Positions 17,976-26,522 are shown, counted from the stretch's first letter. The stretch is 64,000 nt of DNA from Aerophototrophica crusticola (GCA_001939945.1 MOEB01000001.1:389595-453594); one strand, 5' to 3'. The notes: generated by a model from the letters alone, not told the origin. Numbers and translations: made by a program.

Positions 17976-19148
17976 ATGCTGCGCAACAGCCTGCCCATGT
18001 TCGACTTCGGCCTTGGTGAAACAGCGGACGCGCTGCGCGACGCGGTGTCCGGCTTTGCCGCCGACGAGATCGCACCCCGCGCGGCGGAGATCGACCGCAC
18101 CGACCAGTTCCCCATGGACCTCTGGCGCAAGATGGGCGACCTGGGCGTCCTCGGCGTGACGGTGGAGGAGGAGTATGGCGGCGCTGCCATGGGCTATGTG
18201 GAGCACATGGTGGCCATGGAGGAGATCAGCCGCGCCAGCGCCTCGGTCGGCCTGTCCTATGGCGCCCACTCGAACCTGTGCGTCAACCAGATACGCCTGA
18301 ATGGCAATGAAGAGCAGCGCCGCCGCTACCTGCCGAAGCTGATCTCCGGTGAGCATGTGGGCGCGTTGGCCATGAGCGAGCCGGGCGCCGGGTCGGACGT
18401 GGTTTCCATGCGCCTGCGGGCCGACAAGCGGGGCGACCGCTATGTGCTGAACGGTTCCAAGATGTGGATCACCAACGGCCCGGACGCCGACACGTTGGTG
18501 GTCTATGCCAAGACCGACCCGGAGGCCGGGCCCAAGGGCATTACGGCCTTCCTGATCGAAAAAGGGTTCAAGGGTTTTTCCTGCGCCCAGAAGCTGGACA
18601 AGCTCGGCATGCGCGGCAGCCACACGGGCGAGTTGGTCTTCGAGGATTGCGAGGTCCCGGCAGAGAACGTGCTGGGCCAGGTGAATGGCGGCGTGCGGGT
18701 GCTGATGTCCGGCCTGGATTATGAGCGCGCCGTGCTGGCCGCCGGTCCCCTGGGCATCATGCAGGCGGCCCTGGACGTGGTCGTGCCCTACATCCATGAG
18801 CGCAAGCAGTTCGGCCAGTCCATCGGCGAGTTCCAGCTGATCCAGGGCAAGGTGGCCGACATGTACGTGGCCCTGAACTCCTGCCGCGCCTATGTCTATG
18901 CCGTGGGCCGCGCCGCCGACCAGAAGCGCATCACCCGCAAGGACGCCGCGGGCGCCATCCTGCTGGCGGCGGAGAAGGCGACCCAGGTGGCGCTTGACGC
19001 AATCCAGATCCTGGGCGGCAACGGCTATGTCAACGAGTACCCCACCGGGCGACTGTTGCGTGACGCCAAGCTCTATGAGATCGGCGCCGGCACCAGCGAG
19101 ATCCGCCGCATGCTGATCGGTCGCGAACTGTTCCGCGAGACGGTCTGA
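17976..19148 (+). CDS. ivd: Isovaleryl-CoA dehydrogenase
   Basis: A 390-residue acyl-CoA dehydrogenase that oxidises isovaleryl-CoA to 3-methylcrotonyl-CoA with FAD in leucine breakdown. The family boxes are complete: [63 protein letters not shown] and [16 protein letters not shown]. The catalytic base is Glu250 in [14 protein letters not shown], the position typical of isovaleryl-CoA dehydrogenase rather than of medium-chain enzymes. GGGAGAAACGACC precedes the ATG. The other leucine-degradation genes (methylcrotonyl-CoA carboxylase, HMG-CoA lyase) are absent here, so the gene stands alone between two TonB receptors. Confidence 0.9.
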   Translation: MLRNSLPMFDFGLGETADALRDAVSGFAADEIAPRAAEIDRTDQFPMDLWRKMGDLGVLGVTVEEEYGGAAMGYVEHMVAMEEISRASASVGLSYGAHSNLCVNQIRLNGNEEQRRRYLPKLISGEHVGALAMSEPGAGSDVVSMRLRADKRGDRYVLNGSKMWITNGPDADTLVVYAKTDPEAGPKGITAFLIEKGFKGFSCAQKLDKLGMRGSHTGELVFEDCEVPAENVLGQVNGGVRVLMSGLDYERAVLAAGPLGIMQAALDVVVPYIHERKQFGQSIGEFQLIQGKVADMYVALNSCRAYVYAVGRAADQKRITRKDAAGAILLAAEKATQVALDAIQILGGNGYVNEYPTGRLLRDAKLYEIGAGTSEIRRMLIGRELFRETV

Positions 19149-19200
19149 CCGGCATCGGGGCAGGCGCCCGAACGAGACAGTATTTGGTCGCAGATTGCAG

Positions 19201-19226
19201 GGGCCGGCGTTCAGCGCCGGCCTTTT
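19201..19226 (+). terminator. Rho-independent terminator of ivd
   Basis: GGCCGGCG / CGCCGGCC arms close a short TTCAG loop and are followed by TTTT, about 50 bases after the ivd stop. Confidence 0.88.
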
Positions 19227-19289
19227 GCATGCGCGCCTGCTGAATTCAGCAGCGCAGATGACTTCGCGGGCGCGCGTGAAACACCCCAG

Positions 19290-19313
19290 TAACCATATAC
19301 TCCATATGGGTTA
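19290..19313. promoter_or_regulatory. Imperfect inverted repeat in the leader of TonB receptor 3
   Basis: TAACCATAT and ATATGGGTTA face each other across five bases; the right arm has one extra G. It lies in an AT-richer leader about 190 bases before the receptor start, so it could be an operator. The binding protein is unknown. The rest of the leader (19227-19498) shows no other feature. Confidence 0.35.
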
Positions 19314-19498
19314 TTGCTTAAATACCACAAACGCCACTGACTAAGACGTATGCAGTAATCCTTTGTTGGCAGATCACGCCTTTCAACATAGAGAGCCTTA
19401 CAGAGCCACTGGCGTGCCCGGCTCCCGCCCAATTGGGCAGGAATGCCGAAAAATGGGACATGCCATAGGGCCAGAACAGGGGAACGAGGCCTCAGTCT

Positions 19499-22417
19499 AT
19501 GAAGAACTCCGTGATCAACGCTTACCGCCGGCAACTCGGCCGCACGGTCGCCATCTGTGGCTTGGCTGCCGCGAGCAGCTTGCCGGCCCTGGCCCAATCG
19601 GCGCCGGCCGCCAGCGACCAATCCGCCCAGCTTGAGGAGATCATCGTCACTGGCACGCGCATCCGCACGCCGGGTCTGGTCGCCAACAGCCCGATCTCCT
19701 CGGTGGGCGAACTGGAGCTGAAGCAGACCCAGCCAGTCGCCGTCGAATCGCTGATCAAGGACCTGCCCGTCGCCATTCCCGCCATCGGCCCGGGCACCAA
19801 CAACGGCTCCGGCGGCGCGGCCACGGTGGACCTGCGCGGCCTCGGCTCCAACCGTACCCTGGTGCTGATCGACGGTCGCCGGGTGACGCCGTTCAACCTG
19901 TTCGGCTCGGTGGACACCAACTCCATCCCCGTTGCCCTGATCAAGCGGGTGGACCTGGTCTCCGGCGGCGCTTCCGCCGTGTATGGCGCGGACGCCATCA
20001 CCGGCGTCGTGAACTTCATCCTGCGTGACGACTTCGAGGGCGCTTCGGTCAATGCCTCCTACGGCTTGGCGGACGAGGGCGACGCGAAGCGCCGCCGCGT
20101 GGACGTGACCCTGGGCGGCAATTTCGCCGACGGCCGCGGTAACGCGGTTGTCAGCGCCGGCTACACCAAGACCGACCCGCTGCTGTTCATCGACCGTTCC
20201 TATGTCGGCGCCGGCCCGATCTCCTCGGTCAGCGGCCTGTTCCAGGGCTCCAACACCTCGGTGCCGTCGCGCATCCAGGTCCTGCCGCTGCCGAACCGCC
20301 AGCTCGACGTGGCCACCGGCACCCTGGTGGCGCCGTACAACACCCAGAACACCAACCCGGAACAGTATTACGTCACCCCGCTGGACCGGAAGCAGATCAC
20401 CGGCATCGCGAAGTACGAGATCGCCTCCTTCGCCGAGGCGTATGTGAACGCGATGTTCGTGGAGAGCGACGTCGACACGCAGCTCGCCTCGTCCGGTACC
20501 TTCGGTAACACCTACCAGGTTCCCATCGGCAACCCGTTCATCCCGCAGGCGGCGCGTGATCAGATCTGTGCGGCCCGCGGCATCGCGGCCAGCCAGTGCG
20601 TGGTCGGCAACGCCACCGAAGTGCCGATGACCATCGACCGCCGCTTCGTGGAGCTCGGGCCCCGCCTGAACTCCTTCGCGAACCAGACCTACCAGATCAC
20701 CACCGGCCTGCGCGGCGACTTCGCCGACCTGCTGGAGGGCTGGAGCTATGACGCCTACTACACCTACGGCAAGTCGGAGCAGACCCAGACCCGTGGCAAC
20801 TGGGGCTCCAACAGCAAGGTGCAGCAGGCCCTGCGGGCGCTGAACACCACGAGCTGCACCAACACCGCAAACGGCTGCGTGCCGCTGAACCTGTTCGGCA
20901 ACGCCGGCAGCATCACCCCGGCGATGCTGGGCTTCATCAACCTGGACGCCATCGTGAACCAGACGGTGGAGATGGAGGTCCTGTCGGGCAGCGTCTCCGG
21001 TGACCTGGGCAGCCTGCGCAGCCCGCTCTCGGAGGATGCCATCGGCGTCGCCTTCGGTGCCGAGTGGCGCAACATGGAGGCCGCCAACAAGTCCGACGGC
21101 CCGTCCCAGATCTTCGGTGAGGTGCTGGGCACCGGCGCCCCGACGCCTGACCGCCGCGGCAAGGTCGAGCTGAAGGAGTACTATGGCGAGCTGATCGCCC
21201 CGCTGGTCTCCGGCATCACCGGCGTCGAGCACCTGAACCTGGAGGCGGGCATTCGCCTGACCCAGTTCGAGGCGCAGAAGAAGAGCGAGTACAGCACCTA
21301 CAAGATCGGCGGCGACTACAGCCCCATCAAGGACATCCGTGTCCGCACGATGTACCAGAAGGCCACCCGCGCCCCGGCCATCAACGAGCTGTATGCCCCG
21401 CTGGTCACCCAGCTGAGCAACCTGGCCACCGACCCCTGCCAGGGCACCAACATCAACCAGGGCCAGGCCAACACGGCCGGCACCCTGTCCAACCTGTGCC
21501 GCCTGACCGGCGTGCCAGTGGGCGCCATCGGCAGCGTCGCGCCCCCGTCCTCCAGCCAGGTGAACATCCTGTCCGGCGGTAACCCGGCCCTGGCGCCCGA
21601 GGTGGGTCGTACCTTCACCGCCGGTGTGGTGCTGGAACCCCGCTTCCTGGACAACCTGACCATCACCGCCGACTACTTCCAGGTGCGCCTGACCGGCGCG
21701 GTGGGCACCCCCGCCGTTGCCGACATCGTGAACGCCTGCTACAGCGCGGCGGCCAACCCGACCTTCGCCTTCAACTCGGCTTGCGCCCTCATCGGCCGCA
21801 ATGCGAACACCGGTACCCTGAACGGCAACGATGCCCGCGGCGTCACCCTGGCGCTGTCCAACCTGGGCGTCTTTGACGTGAAGGGCATCGATGTCGGCCT
21901 GGACTACAAGCTTGACCTGGATGATGTGGGCCTGAACGACCTCGGGGCGCTGACCTTCAGCTTCCGCGGCACGAAGAACACCACCGTCGAGTACCAGGCC
22001 ACGCCGAGTGCCGTGAACCGTGACTGCCTGGGCTACTACAGCTCCGCCTGCGGCACGAACTTCAACGGCCCGATCCCCGAGTACAAGTGGAGCCTGCGGA
22101 CCAACTGGCAGGTCAGCGACTTCGACGTCGGCTTCACCTGGCGCCACATCGGCGAGTTGAAGGCGGAGCCGATCGGCCCCACGCTGCTGCCCGCCTACCG
22201 CAAGATCGACGCGTACGACTACTTCGACCTGGCGCTGGGATGGAACTGGGAGGAGACCCTCAGCCTGAACCTGACCGTCTCGAACCTCTTCGACAAGAAG
22301 GCCCCGTTCGTTGGTCAGGGCGCTGGCAGCACCGCCCAGAACAGCGGCAACACCTTCCCGCAGACCTACGACGTGGTCGGCCGGTACTTCACCCTGGGTG
22401 CCACCGTCAGGTTCTAA
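19499..22417 (+). CDS. TonB-dependent outer membrane receptor 3
   Basis: A 972-residue receptor: signal peptide ending at PALA-QS (about residue 32), TonB-box region QLEEIIVTGTRIR, plug with DLRGLGSNRTLVLIDGRR and SGGASAVYGADAITGVVNFI, and a barrel ending RYFTLGATVRF. It shares many segments with receptor 1, including VVNFILRDDFEGA, VTLGGNFADGRGNAVV and GCVPLNLFG, so the two are paralogues, perhaps an old local duplication now split by receptor 2 and ivd. The ligand is unknown. Its terminator overlaps the end of the convergent AI-2E permease gene. Confidence 0.93.
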   Translation: MKNSVINAYRRQLGRTVAICGLAAASSLPALAQSAPAASDQSAQLEEIIVTGTRIRTPGLVANSPISSVGELELKQTQPVAVESLIKDLPVAIPAIGPGTNNGSGGAATVDLRGLGSNRTLVLIDGRRVTPFNLFGSVDTNSIPVALIKRVDLVSGGASAVYGADAITGVVNFILRDDFEGASVNASYGLADEGDAKRRRVDVTLGGNFADGRGNAVVSAGYTKTDPLLFIDRSYVGAGPISSVSGLFQGSNTSVPSRIQVLPLPNRQLDVATGTLVAPYNTQNTNPEQYYVTPLDRKQITGIAKYEIASFAEAYVNAMFVESDVDTQLASSGTFGNTYQVPIGNPFIPQAARDQICAARGIAASQCVVGNATEVPMTIDRRFVELGPRLNSFANQTYQITTGLRGDFADLLEGWSYDAYYTYGKSEQTQTRGNWGSNSKVQQALRALNTTSCTNTANGCVPLNLFGNAGSITPAMLGFINLDAIVNQTVEMEVLSGSVSGDLGSLRSPLSEDAIGVAFGAEWRNMEAANKSDGPSQIFGEVLGTGAPTPDRRGKVELKEYYGELIAPLVSGITGVEHLNLEAGIRLTQFEAQKKSEYSTYKIGGDYSPIKDIRVRTMYQKATRAPAINELYAPLVTQLSNLATDPCQGTNINQGQANTAGTLSNLCRLTGVPVGAIGSVAPPSSSQVNILSGGNPALAPEVGRTFTAGVVLEPRFLDNLTITADYFQVRLTGAVGTPAVADIVNACYSAAANPTFAFNSACALIGRNANTGTLNGNDARGVTLALSNLGVFDVKGIDVGLDYKLDLDDVGLNDLGALTFSFRGTKNTTVEYQATPSAVNRDCLGYYSSACGTNFNGPIPEYKWSLRTNWQVSDFDVGFTWRHIGELKAEPIGPTLLPAYRKIDAYDYFDLALGWNWEETLSLNLTVSNLFDKKAPFVGQGAGSTAQNSGNTFPQTYDVVGRYFTLGATVRF

Positions 22418-22478
22418 GGTTTCTTCATGTCCTGCCGGGGCGCCTCGGTGCCCCGGTTGTCGTATCCCATACAAACCT

Positions 22479-23660
22479 TCACGGGTCCCCCTCGGGGGAC
22501 CCGTTTTTCTTTGGCGCGCCCGTCACCTCCACGCGCTTGCCCAGCGTGTCGCGGACATAGGCCTGTTGGACCCAGACCATCAGCAGCACCGCCAGCGGCG
22601 TCGCGAAGATCACGCCCGTGCTGCCCAACAGCGTGCCGAAGACCAGCAGCGCGAACAGGGTCACCACCGGTGGCAGGGACACGGCCTTGTTCTGGATGAT
22701 CGGCATCAGCAGGTTCCCCTCCACCTGCTGGAGCGCCAGGTAGAAAAGCACGGTGTAGAGCGCCACCTCCGGCCCCTGCAGGAAGGCCAGCAGCACCGCC
22801 GGGATGGCTGCCAGGATCGGCCCGACGATGGGGATGAACTCCAGGATCCCGGCGATCAGGCCAAGGGCCAGCGGCACCGGCACGCCCAGGGCCCATAGTC
22901 CCAGGGTGGTCAGCAGGCCGATGGCGATCATGCCCAGGGACTGGCCCAGCGCCCACAGCCAAAGCGCTCGGCCGGAGCGGTCCAGCAGGGTCCGCAGTTC
23001 CCCCGTCATGTCCTTGGGCACCAGGCTCTCGATCCCGTGCCGGTACAGGCTCGGCTGGAAGGCCAGGTAGATGCCGCCCACCAGCACCAAGGCCAGGTCC
23101 CCCAGGGCGTTGACCACGGTCATCACCGCCCTGCCAAGGATCCCGACGATCTGGCCGACCCGCTGCTGGTCCAGCCCGCCGCCGCCCTGGTCCGGCGGCG
23201 GTGCCGGTGCCGTGGGTGGGGCAGGGGGCTGCTGGCCCCCGGGCGGGGCGGGTTGTTGGGCCGGGGGGGAGTTGTCGTCGCCCGGCAAGGGCGCGAACTG
23301 GCCGATGCGGTCCAGCACCTGCCGGCCCCATGCCGTCTGCTCCAGGCTTTCGCTGATCCGGTCCACGCTGGCGGGCAGGGTCTTCGCCAAGCTGCTGAAT
23401 TGGCTGGAGACCTGTTGCCCCAGCACCAGGAAGAACAGCCCCGTGACCCCGGCCAGGACCAGGACCACGATCCCCACCGCCGCCGCGTCCGGCATGCGGA
23501 CCAGCTTCTTCACCTGCCGGGCCAGGCCGCGCAGCAGCACGGCGATCAGGACGGAGCCGAACAGCAGCAGCAGCACCTGCGCCGCCATGATCAGGGCCGC
23601 GGCGATGCCTGCCAGCAACAGGACGATCAGCACGCGTCGGACGAAAGTCCGGTCATCCAT
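22479..23660 (-). CDS. AI-2E family transporter (putative permease)
   Basis: A 393-residue membrane protein of the AI-2E/PerM family: two or three N-terminal helices, a soluble loop, then a C-terminal bundle with LEFIPIVGPILAAIPAVLLA, QQVEGNLLMPIIQNKAVSLPP and the final FATPLAVLL helix. The family name comes from a proposed autoinducer-2 exporter, but most members have no known substrate and some act as Na+/H+ antiporters. The loop carries an unusual Pro/Gln-rich stretch (about residues 130-160, PPAQQPAPPGGQQPPAPP and similar). The last codons are also the hairpin of the convergent TonB receptor terminator. Confidence 0.85.
   Translation of the reverse strand: MDDRTFVRRVLIVLLLAGIAAALIMAAQVLLLLFGSVLIAVLLRGLARQVKKLVRMPDAAAVGIVVLVLAGVTGLFFLVLGQQVSSQFSSLAKTLPASVDRISESLEQTAWGRQVLDRIGQFAPLPGDDNSPPAQQPAPPGGQQPPAPPTAPAPPPDQGGGGLDQQRVGQIVGILGRAVMTVVNALGDLALVLVGGIYLAFQPSLYRHGIESLVPKDMTGELRTLLDRSGRALWLWALGQSLGMIAIGLLTTLGLWALGVPVPLALGLIAGILEFIPIVGPILAAIPAVLLAFLQGPEVALYTVLFYLALQQVEGNLLMPIIQNKAVSLPPVVTLFALLVFGTLLGSTGVIFATPLAVLLMVWVQQAYVRDTLGKRVEVTGAPKKNGSPEGDP
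22481..22508 (+). terminator. Terminator of TonB receptor 3, inside the 3' end of the convergent gene
   Basis: ACGGGTCCCCC / GGGGGACCCGT arms around a short TC loop are followed by a run of T. The hairpin lies within the last codons of the minus-strand permease gene (GSPEGDP), so one sequence serves as coding DNA and terminator. Confidence 0.9.
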
Positions 23661-23760
23661 GGTGGGGGCGTCCCTTCCGGCGGTTCAGTGACCACCGGTA
23701 GAAACGCACATTCCCGGGTCTGTTCCCGGGCGGCAGACCTGCGGAGATGGGGCAGGGGCC

Positions 23761-24165
23761 TCAGTTCTGCGGGGCGTCACCCTTCTGCGCCGCCTCCACC
23801 ATGTCCTCCAGCTCGTCGATGCGGCGGGCCATGGTGCGGATGTTGTCGATCAGGATCTGCACCAGTTGGCGCAGCAGCGGGTCGGCGCCGTACAGGCTTT
23901 CCCGCAGCACGCTGGCAGGCATGCGCATCAGCGTGGACTCCATGTCGGCGCTGGCGTTGGCCATGCGGGGCTTGCGGTCGAAGATCGCCATCTCGCCGAA
24001 CACGCCGCCTTCTTCCACCATGCCGATCACCGTGTCGTGCCCGTCATGGGCGCGCCAGATGCGGACACGGCCCTTTTCCACCACATACAGGCTGTCGCCC
24101 GGGTCGCCTTCATGGAACACGATCTCCCCCGGGGCGAAGACACGGCGCTGGAAGGCGGCGGACAT
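23761..24165 (-). CDS. Stand-alone cyclic nucleotide-binding domain protein
   Basis: A 134-residue protein made almost wholly of one cNMP-binding beta-roll: FAPGEIVFHEGDPGDSLYVVEKGRVRI, then GVFGEMAIFDRKPRMANASA, which is the phosphate-binding cassette (GEMAIFDRKPRMA has the Gly-Glu and the Arg). A short C-terminal helix (RTMARRIDELEDMVEAAQ) may dimerise. There is no DNA-binding helix-turn-helix as in Crp, so it is probably a sensor subunit acting on a partner. It lies downstream of nothing obvious and is divergent from tetR. Confidence 0.85.
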   Translation of the reverse strand: MSAAFQRRVFAPGEIVFHEGDPGDSLYVVEKGRVRIWRAHDGHDTVIGMVEEGGVFGEMAIFDRKPRMANASADMESTLMRMPASVLRESLYGADPLLRQLVQILIDNIRTMARRIDELEDMVEAAQKGDAPQN

Positions 24166-24237
24166 GGCGGTTCCGGTCCCGGCGGTGGTTGCAGGCCTGC
24201 CTTTCCTACACCGGGTAAAGCTGTGGGGCCAGGGGTG

Positions 24238-24266
24238 TTGACAAAAGAACGACCGTTCGTTTTAAT
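24238..24266 (+). promoter_or_regulatory. Sigma-70-type promoter of tetR
   Basis: TTGACA, a 17-base spacer, then TTTAAT: a consensus -35 and a near-consensus -10. The expected transcription start is 24273-24274, which coincides with the ATG of the regulator, so the mRNA is probably leaderless. An in-frame ATG at 24265 lies inside the -10 box and cannot be used from this promoter. Confidence 0.85.
24249..24260. promoter_or_regulatory. Operator between the -35 and -10 boxes of tetR
   Basis: ACGACCGTTCGT, part of a 14-base imperfect palindrome (AACGACCGTTCGTT), sits wholly in the promoter spacer, where a bound repressor would block RNA polymerase. It matches the perfect palindrome at 24980-24991 in 11 of 12 bases, which points to the same regulator binding both. 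Confidence 0.85.
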
Positions 24267-24273
24267 GCGCGCC

Positions 24274-24873
24274 ATGAGCAAGGGCGAACGCACGCGCGCC
24301 ATGATCCTCGATGAGGCCCTGGCGCTTTCCAGCACCGACGGGCTGGCCGGCCTGACCATCGGCAGCTTGGCCGAACGGCTGGGCATGTCGAAAAGTGGCC
24401 TGTTCGCCCATTTCGGCAGCAAGGAACAGCTCCAGGCCGCGGTGATCGAGCGGGCGGGGGAGATGTTCACCGACGTGGTGATCCGCCCTTCCCTGGAAAA
24501 GCCGCGCGGCCTGCCACGGGTCTGCGCCCTGTTTGAGAACTGGATCGACTGGACCAAGGGCGCCGGCCTGCCGGGCGGCTGCCCCATGCAGTCCGCCTCG
24601 CTGGAATTGGACGACAAGCCGGGCCCTTTGCGGGACCTGGTGGCCCACCAGCAGGACCGGCTGCGCAGCTTCATCGCCCGCGGCGTGCGCATGGCCATGG
24701 AGGAGGGGCACCTGCGCCCCGACCTGGACGTGGACCAGTTCGTGTTCGAGGGGATTTCCATCTCCTTCGGCTTTGCCATGAACCACCGGCTGCTGAACCA
24801 CCCGGACGCGGAGCAGTGGGCCCGCAATGCCATCCGCGGGTTGGTCCAGCGCTCCCTGCCGGACAAGACCTGA
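24274..24873 (+). CDS. TetR/AcrR family transcriptional regulator
   Basis: A 199-residue repressor. Residues ~5-50 hold the TetR helix-turn-helix: RTRAMILDEALALSS, LTIGSLAERLGMSKSGLFAHF and GSKEQLQAAVIE. The C-terminal ligand domain has a GGCPMQSASLELDDKPGP stretch often seen in TetR proteins next to hydrolases or oxidoreductases. The start is set at the second ATG because the first is inside the -10 box; this makes the transcript leaderless. The operator in its own promoter implies self-repression. The next gene is an alpha/beta hydrolase carrying the matching palindrome, so that is the likely target. The inducer is unknown. Confidence 0.93.
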   Translation: MSKGERTRAMILDEALALSSTDGLAGLTIGSLAERLGMSKSGLFAHFGSKEQLQAAVIERAGEMFTDVVIRPSLEKPRGLPRVCALFENWIDWTKGAGLPGGCPMQSASLELDDKPGPLRDLVAHQQDRLRSFIARGVRMAMEEGHLRPDLDVDQFVFEGISISFGFAMNHRLLNHPDAEQWARNAIRGLVQRSLPDKT

Positions 24874-24949
24874 ACCGAGCCGCCGTCCCGGGTGGGATGG
24901 CGGCCCATCGACCCGGCCCCGCGTGGGCCGCCTGACGGAGGACCTGGAC

Positions 24950-25843
24950 ATGGTCGCCCTGTTCGTCTCAGAAAATAGCACGAACGTTCGTCATAAAAAC
25001 GTCGCCTCTCTCCTAGTCGAGGGAGCCCATGGCCTGCTGGGCACCTTGGCGGAGGGGTTGCGCCCCTGGAGCCGGGCGGAGCAGGCGGCCATGGCCTTCC
25101 TGTCGCCGGAGCGGGTGGTGTCCCCGCCCATGCTGCCGGAACCCAAGGGCGGCACCGTGCTGGCCGTCCCCGGTTTTGAGCCACACCTGAACGCCCGGGT
25201 CTGGGGCCCCGCCGGGGCGCCGGCCGTGCTGCTGGTCCATGGCTGGGAAAGCCACCTCTACGCCATGCTGCCCTTCATCCAGCCCTTGCTGGACCGGGGT
25301 TTCCGCGTGGTCGCCTTCGACGCGCCAGCCCATGGCCGCAGCAGCGGGGAAACCGCCACCCTGGTGGACTTCGCCCGCGCCATGACGGCTGTGGCCAGGG
25401 CCGCGGGCGGGATGACGGGGATCATCGGCCATTCCCTGGGCGCCGCGGCGGCCAGCCTGGCCCTGGAAGGCGGGCTCAAGGCGGACCGGGTCGCCCTGCT
25501 GGGCACCCCGGCGGAGCCGCTGAGCTACGCCCAGGAATGCGCCACCCTTCACCACCTGACGGCGGATGAGACCCAGGCCATGCTGGCCCTGCTGGACCGC
25601 GCCCTCGGCCGGCCGGTGGCCGACATCTCCGTCGCCGCCAGCGCCGCGGGCCTGACCGTCCCGGCCCTGTTCATCCACAGCGTTGACGACCGCGTCGCCC
25701 CCGTCCACGGGGTCCTGCACGCCGCCGCCCTGTGGCGCGGTGCCCGGGTGCACCTGGTGGACGATCTGGGGCACCGCCGGATTTTGCGGGACCCGTCCGT
25801 GGTGGCGAAGGCCGTCGCCTTCATCGCCGACCAGGGTCCGTGA
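24950..25843 (+). CDS. Alpha/beta hydrolase under probable TetR control
   Basis: A 297-residue alpha/beta hydrolase with VLLVHGWES (oxyanion region), nucleophile Ser162 in GHSLGAAAAS, an acid in HSVDDRVAPV and a histidine in VDDLGHRR. The substrate is unknown. The ATG is chosen for CGGAGGA eight bases before it, which would place the palindrome ACGAACGTTCGT within codons 11-15. If a promoter lies at that palindrome instead, as in tetR, the true start would be later, for example TTG at about 25046 or ATG at about 25091; the conserved fold begins only around residue 65, so either is possible. It lies 76 bases after tetR and may also be reached by read-through. Confidence 0.85.
   Translation: MVALFVSENSTNVRHKNVASLLVEGAHGLLGTLAEGLRPWSRAEQAAMAFLSPERVVSPPMLPEPKGGTVLAVPGFEPHLNARVWGPAGAPAVLLVHGWESHLYAMLPFIQPLLDRGFRVVAFDAPAHGRSSGETATLVDFARAMTAVARAAGGMTGIIGHSLGAAAASLALEGGLKADRVALLGTPAEPLSYAQECATLHHLTADETQAMLALLDRALGRPVADISVAASAAGLTVPALFIHSVDDRVAPVHGVLHAAALWRGARVHLVDDLGHRRILRDPSVVAKAVAFIADQGP
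24980..24991. promoter_or_regulatory. Perfect palindromic TetR operator at the hydrolase gene
   Basis: ACGAACGTTCGT is a perfect 12-bp palindrome and one base from the tetR self-operator. CATAAA follows at once, in the place of the tetR -10, but the -35 position reads CAGAAA, so a second promoter here would be weak. It lies in an AT-richer patch in the first codons of the hydrolase reading frame. Confidence 0.75.
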
Positions 25844-25983
25844 AGGCTTACCAACCTGGGCGGCCGGCTGCGCCAGCGACCGGCGCCGCGCGGCAGCGTG
25901 GTGGCGCAAGCCCCGCTGGCCCTTGCCAACAGGCGCGATGGGCCGGTGATGCGGCGCAGGCGCTTGAGCGACATGCAGGCTGG

Positions 25984-26011
25984 ACCGGTTTCCAGTCCGC
26001 TGGAAACTGGT
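25984..26011. promoter_or_regulatory. Long inverted repeat upstream of the MAPEG-thiolase genes
   Basis: ACCGGTTTCCAG and CTGGAAACTGGT are 12-base arms with one mismatch around TCCG. The site is 58 bases before the MAPEG start, a natural place for an operator of a dimeric repressor controlling this small operon. The regulator is unknown and could be encoded elsewhere. Confidence 0.55.
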
Positions 26012-26069
26012 CTAGTGTGCCGCCCGACAACGACCCCGCCCAAGCGGGGCAGGAAAGGGGGAGGGGAGA

Positions 26070-26492
26070 TTGACGGACACCGCGGTGCTGCCCGTGGCCA
26101 CGGCGCTCTATGCCGGGTTGCTGGGCCTGATGTTGCTGATGCTGAGCTACCTCGTCTCGCGCCAGCGCCTGTCCAAGAAGGTTTCCCTCGGCGACGGCGG
26201 GCACAAGGAACTGGCCGGGGTCATCCGCGCCCATGCCAACTTCACCGAGTATGTGCCCCTGGCCCTAGTGCTGATCCTGATGACGGAGCTGTCCGGCCAG
26301 GGCGTCTGGCAGGTCCATGCCCTGGGCATCGCCCTGGTGCTGGGACGCGGGCTGCATGCCTACGGCCTGTCCACCCACCCTGGGGGCAAGAGCTTCGGCC
26401 GCATGTCGGGCACCATGCTGACTTGGCTGGTGATCCTGATCGGCTCCCTGAACCTGATCGTCTGGTCTTTCTACCGCGTGGGCTCCGCCTGA
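26070..26492 (+). CDS. MAPEG family membrane protein
   Basis: A 140-residue protein with four predicted helices. The pattern LVSRQRLSKKVSLGDGGHKELAGVIRAHANFTEYVPLALVL, of which RAHANFTEYVPLAL is the core, is the hallmark of bacterial MAPEG proteins, relatives of microsomal glutathione S-transferases. RGLHAYGLS is also typical. The function of this bacterial branch is not settled. Translation appears to start at TTG, since GGGGGAGGGGA lies just before it and no in-frame ATG fits. The thiolase gene begins 30 bases downstream, so they form an operon. Confidence 0.88.
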   Translation: MTDTAVLPVATALYAGLLGLMLLMLSYLVSRQRLSKKVSLGDGGHKELAGVIRAHANFTEYVPLALVLILMTELSGQGVWQVHALGIALVLGRGLHAYGLSTHPGGKSFGRMSGTMLTWLVILIGSLNLIVWSFYRVGSA

Positions 26493-26522
26493 AGCCCCGG
26501 CAAGCATGGGAGTAACCTGAAC

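Noticed and set aside
11571-22474. Open frames of about 950-1090 codons antisense to the TonB receptors
   Set aside because: Low-complexity translations without domains or ribosome sites; the sense frames are full receptors with signal peptides and terminators.
23866-24273. N-terminal extension of the TetR protein through the cNMP-domain gene
   Set aside because: The extra residues are antisense to a real gene and lie upstream of the promoter; the helix-turn-helix begins right after the ATG at 24274.
24827-24949. N-terminal extension of the hydrolase back to 24827
   Set aside because: It overlaps the end of tetR, lacks a ribosome site and encodes an Arg/Pro-rich stretch unlike the hydrolase fold.
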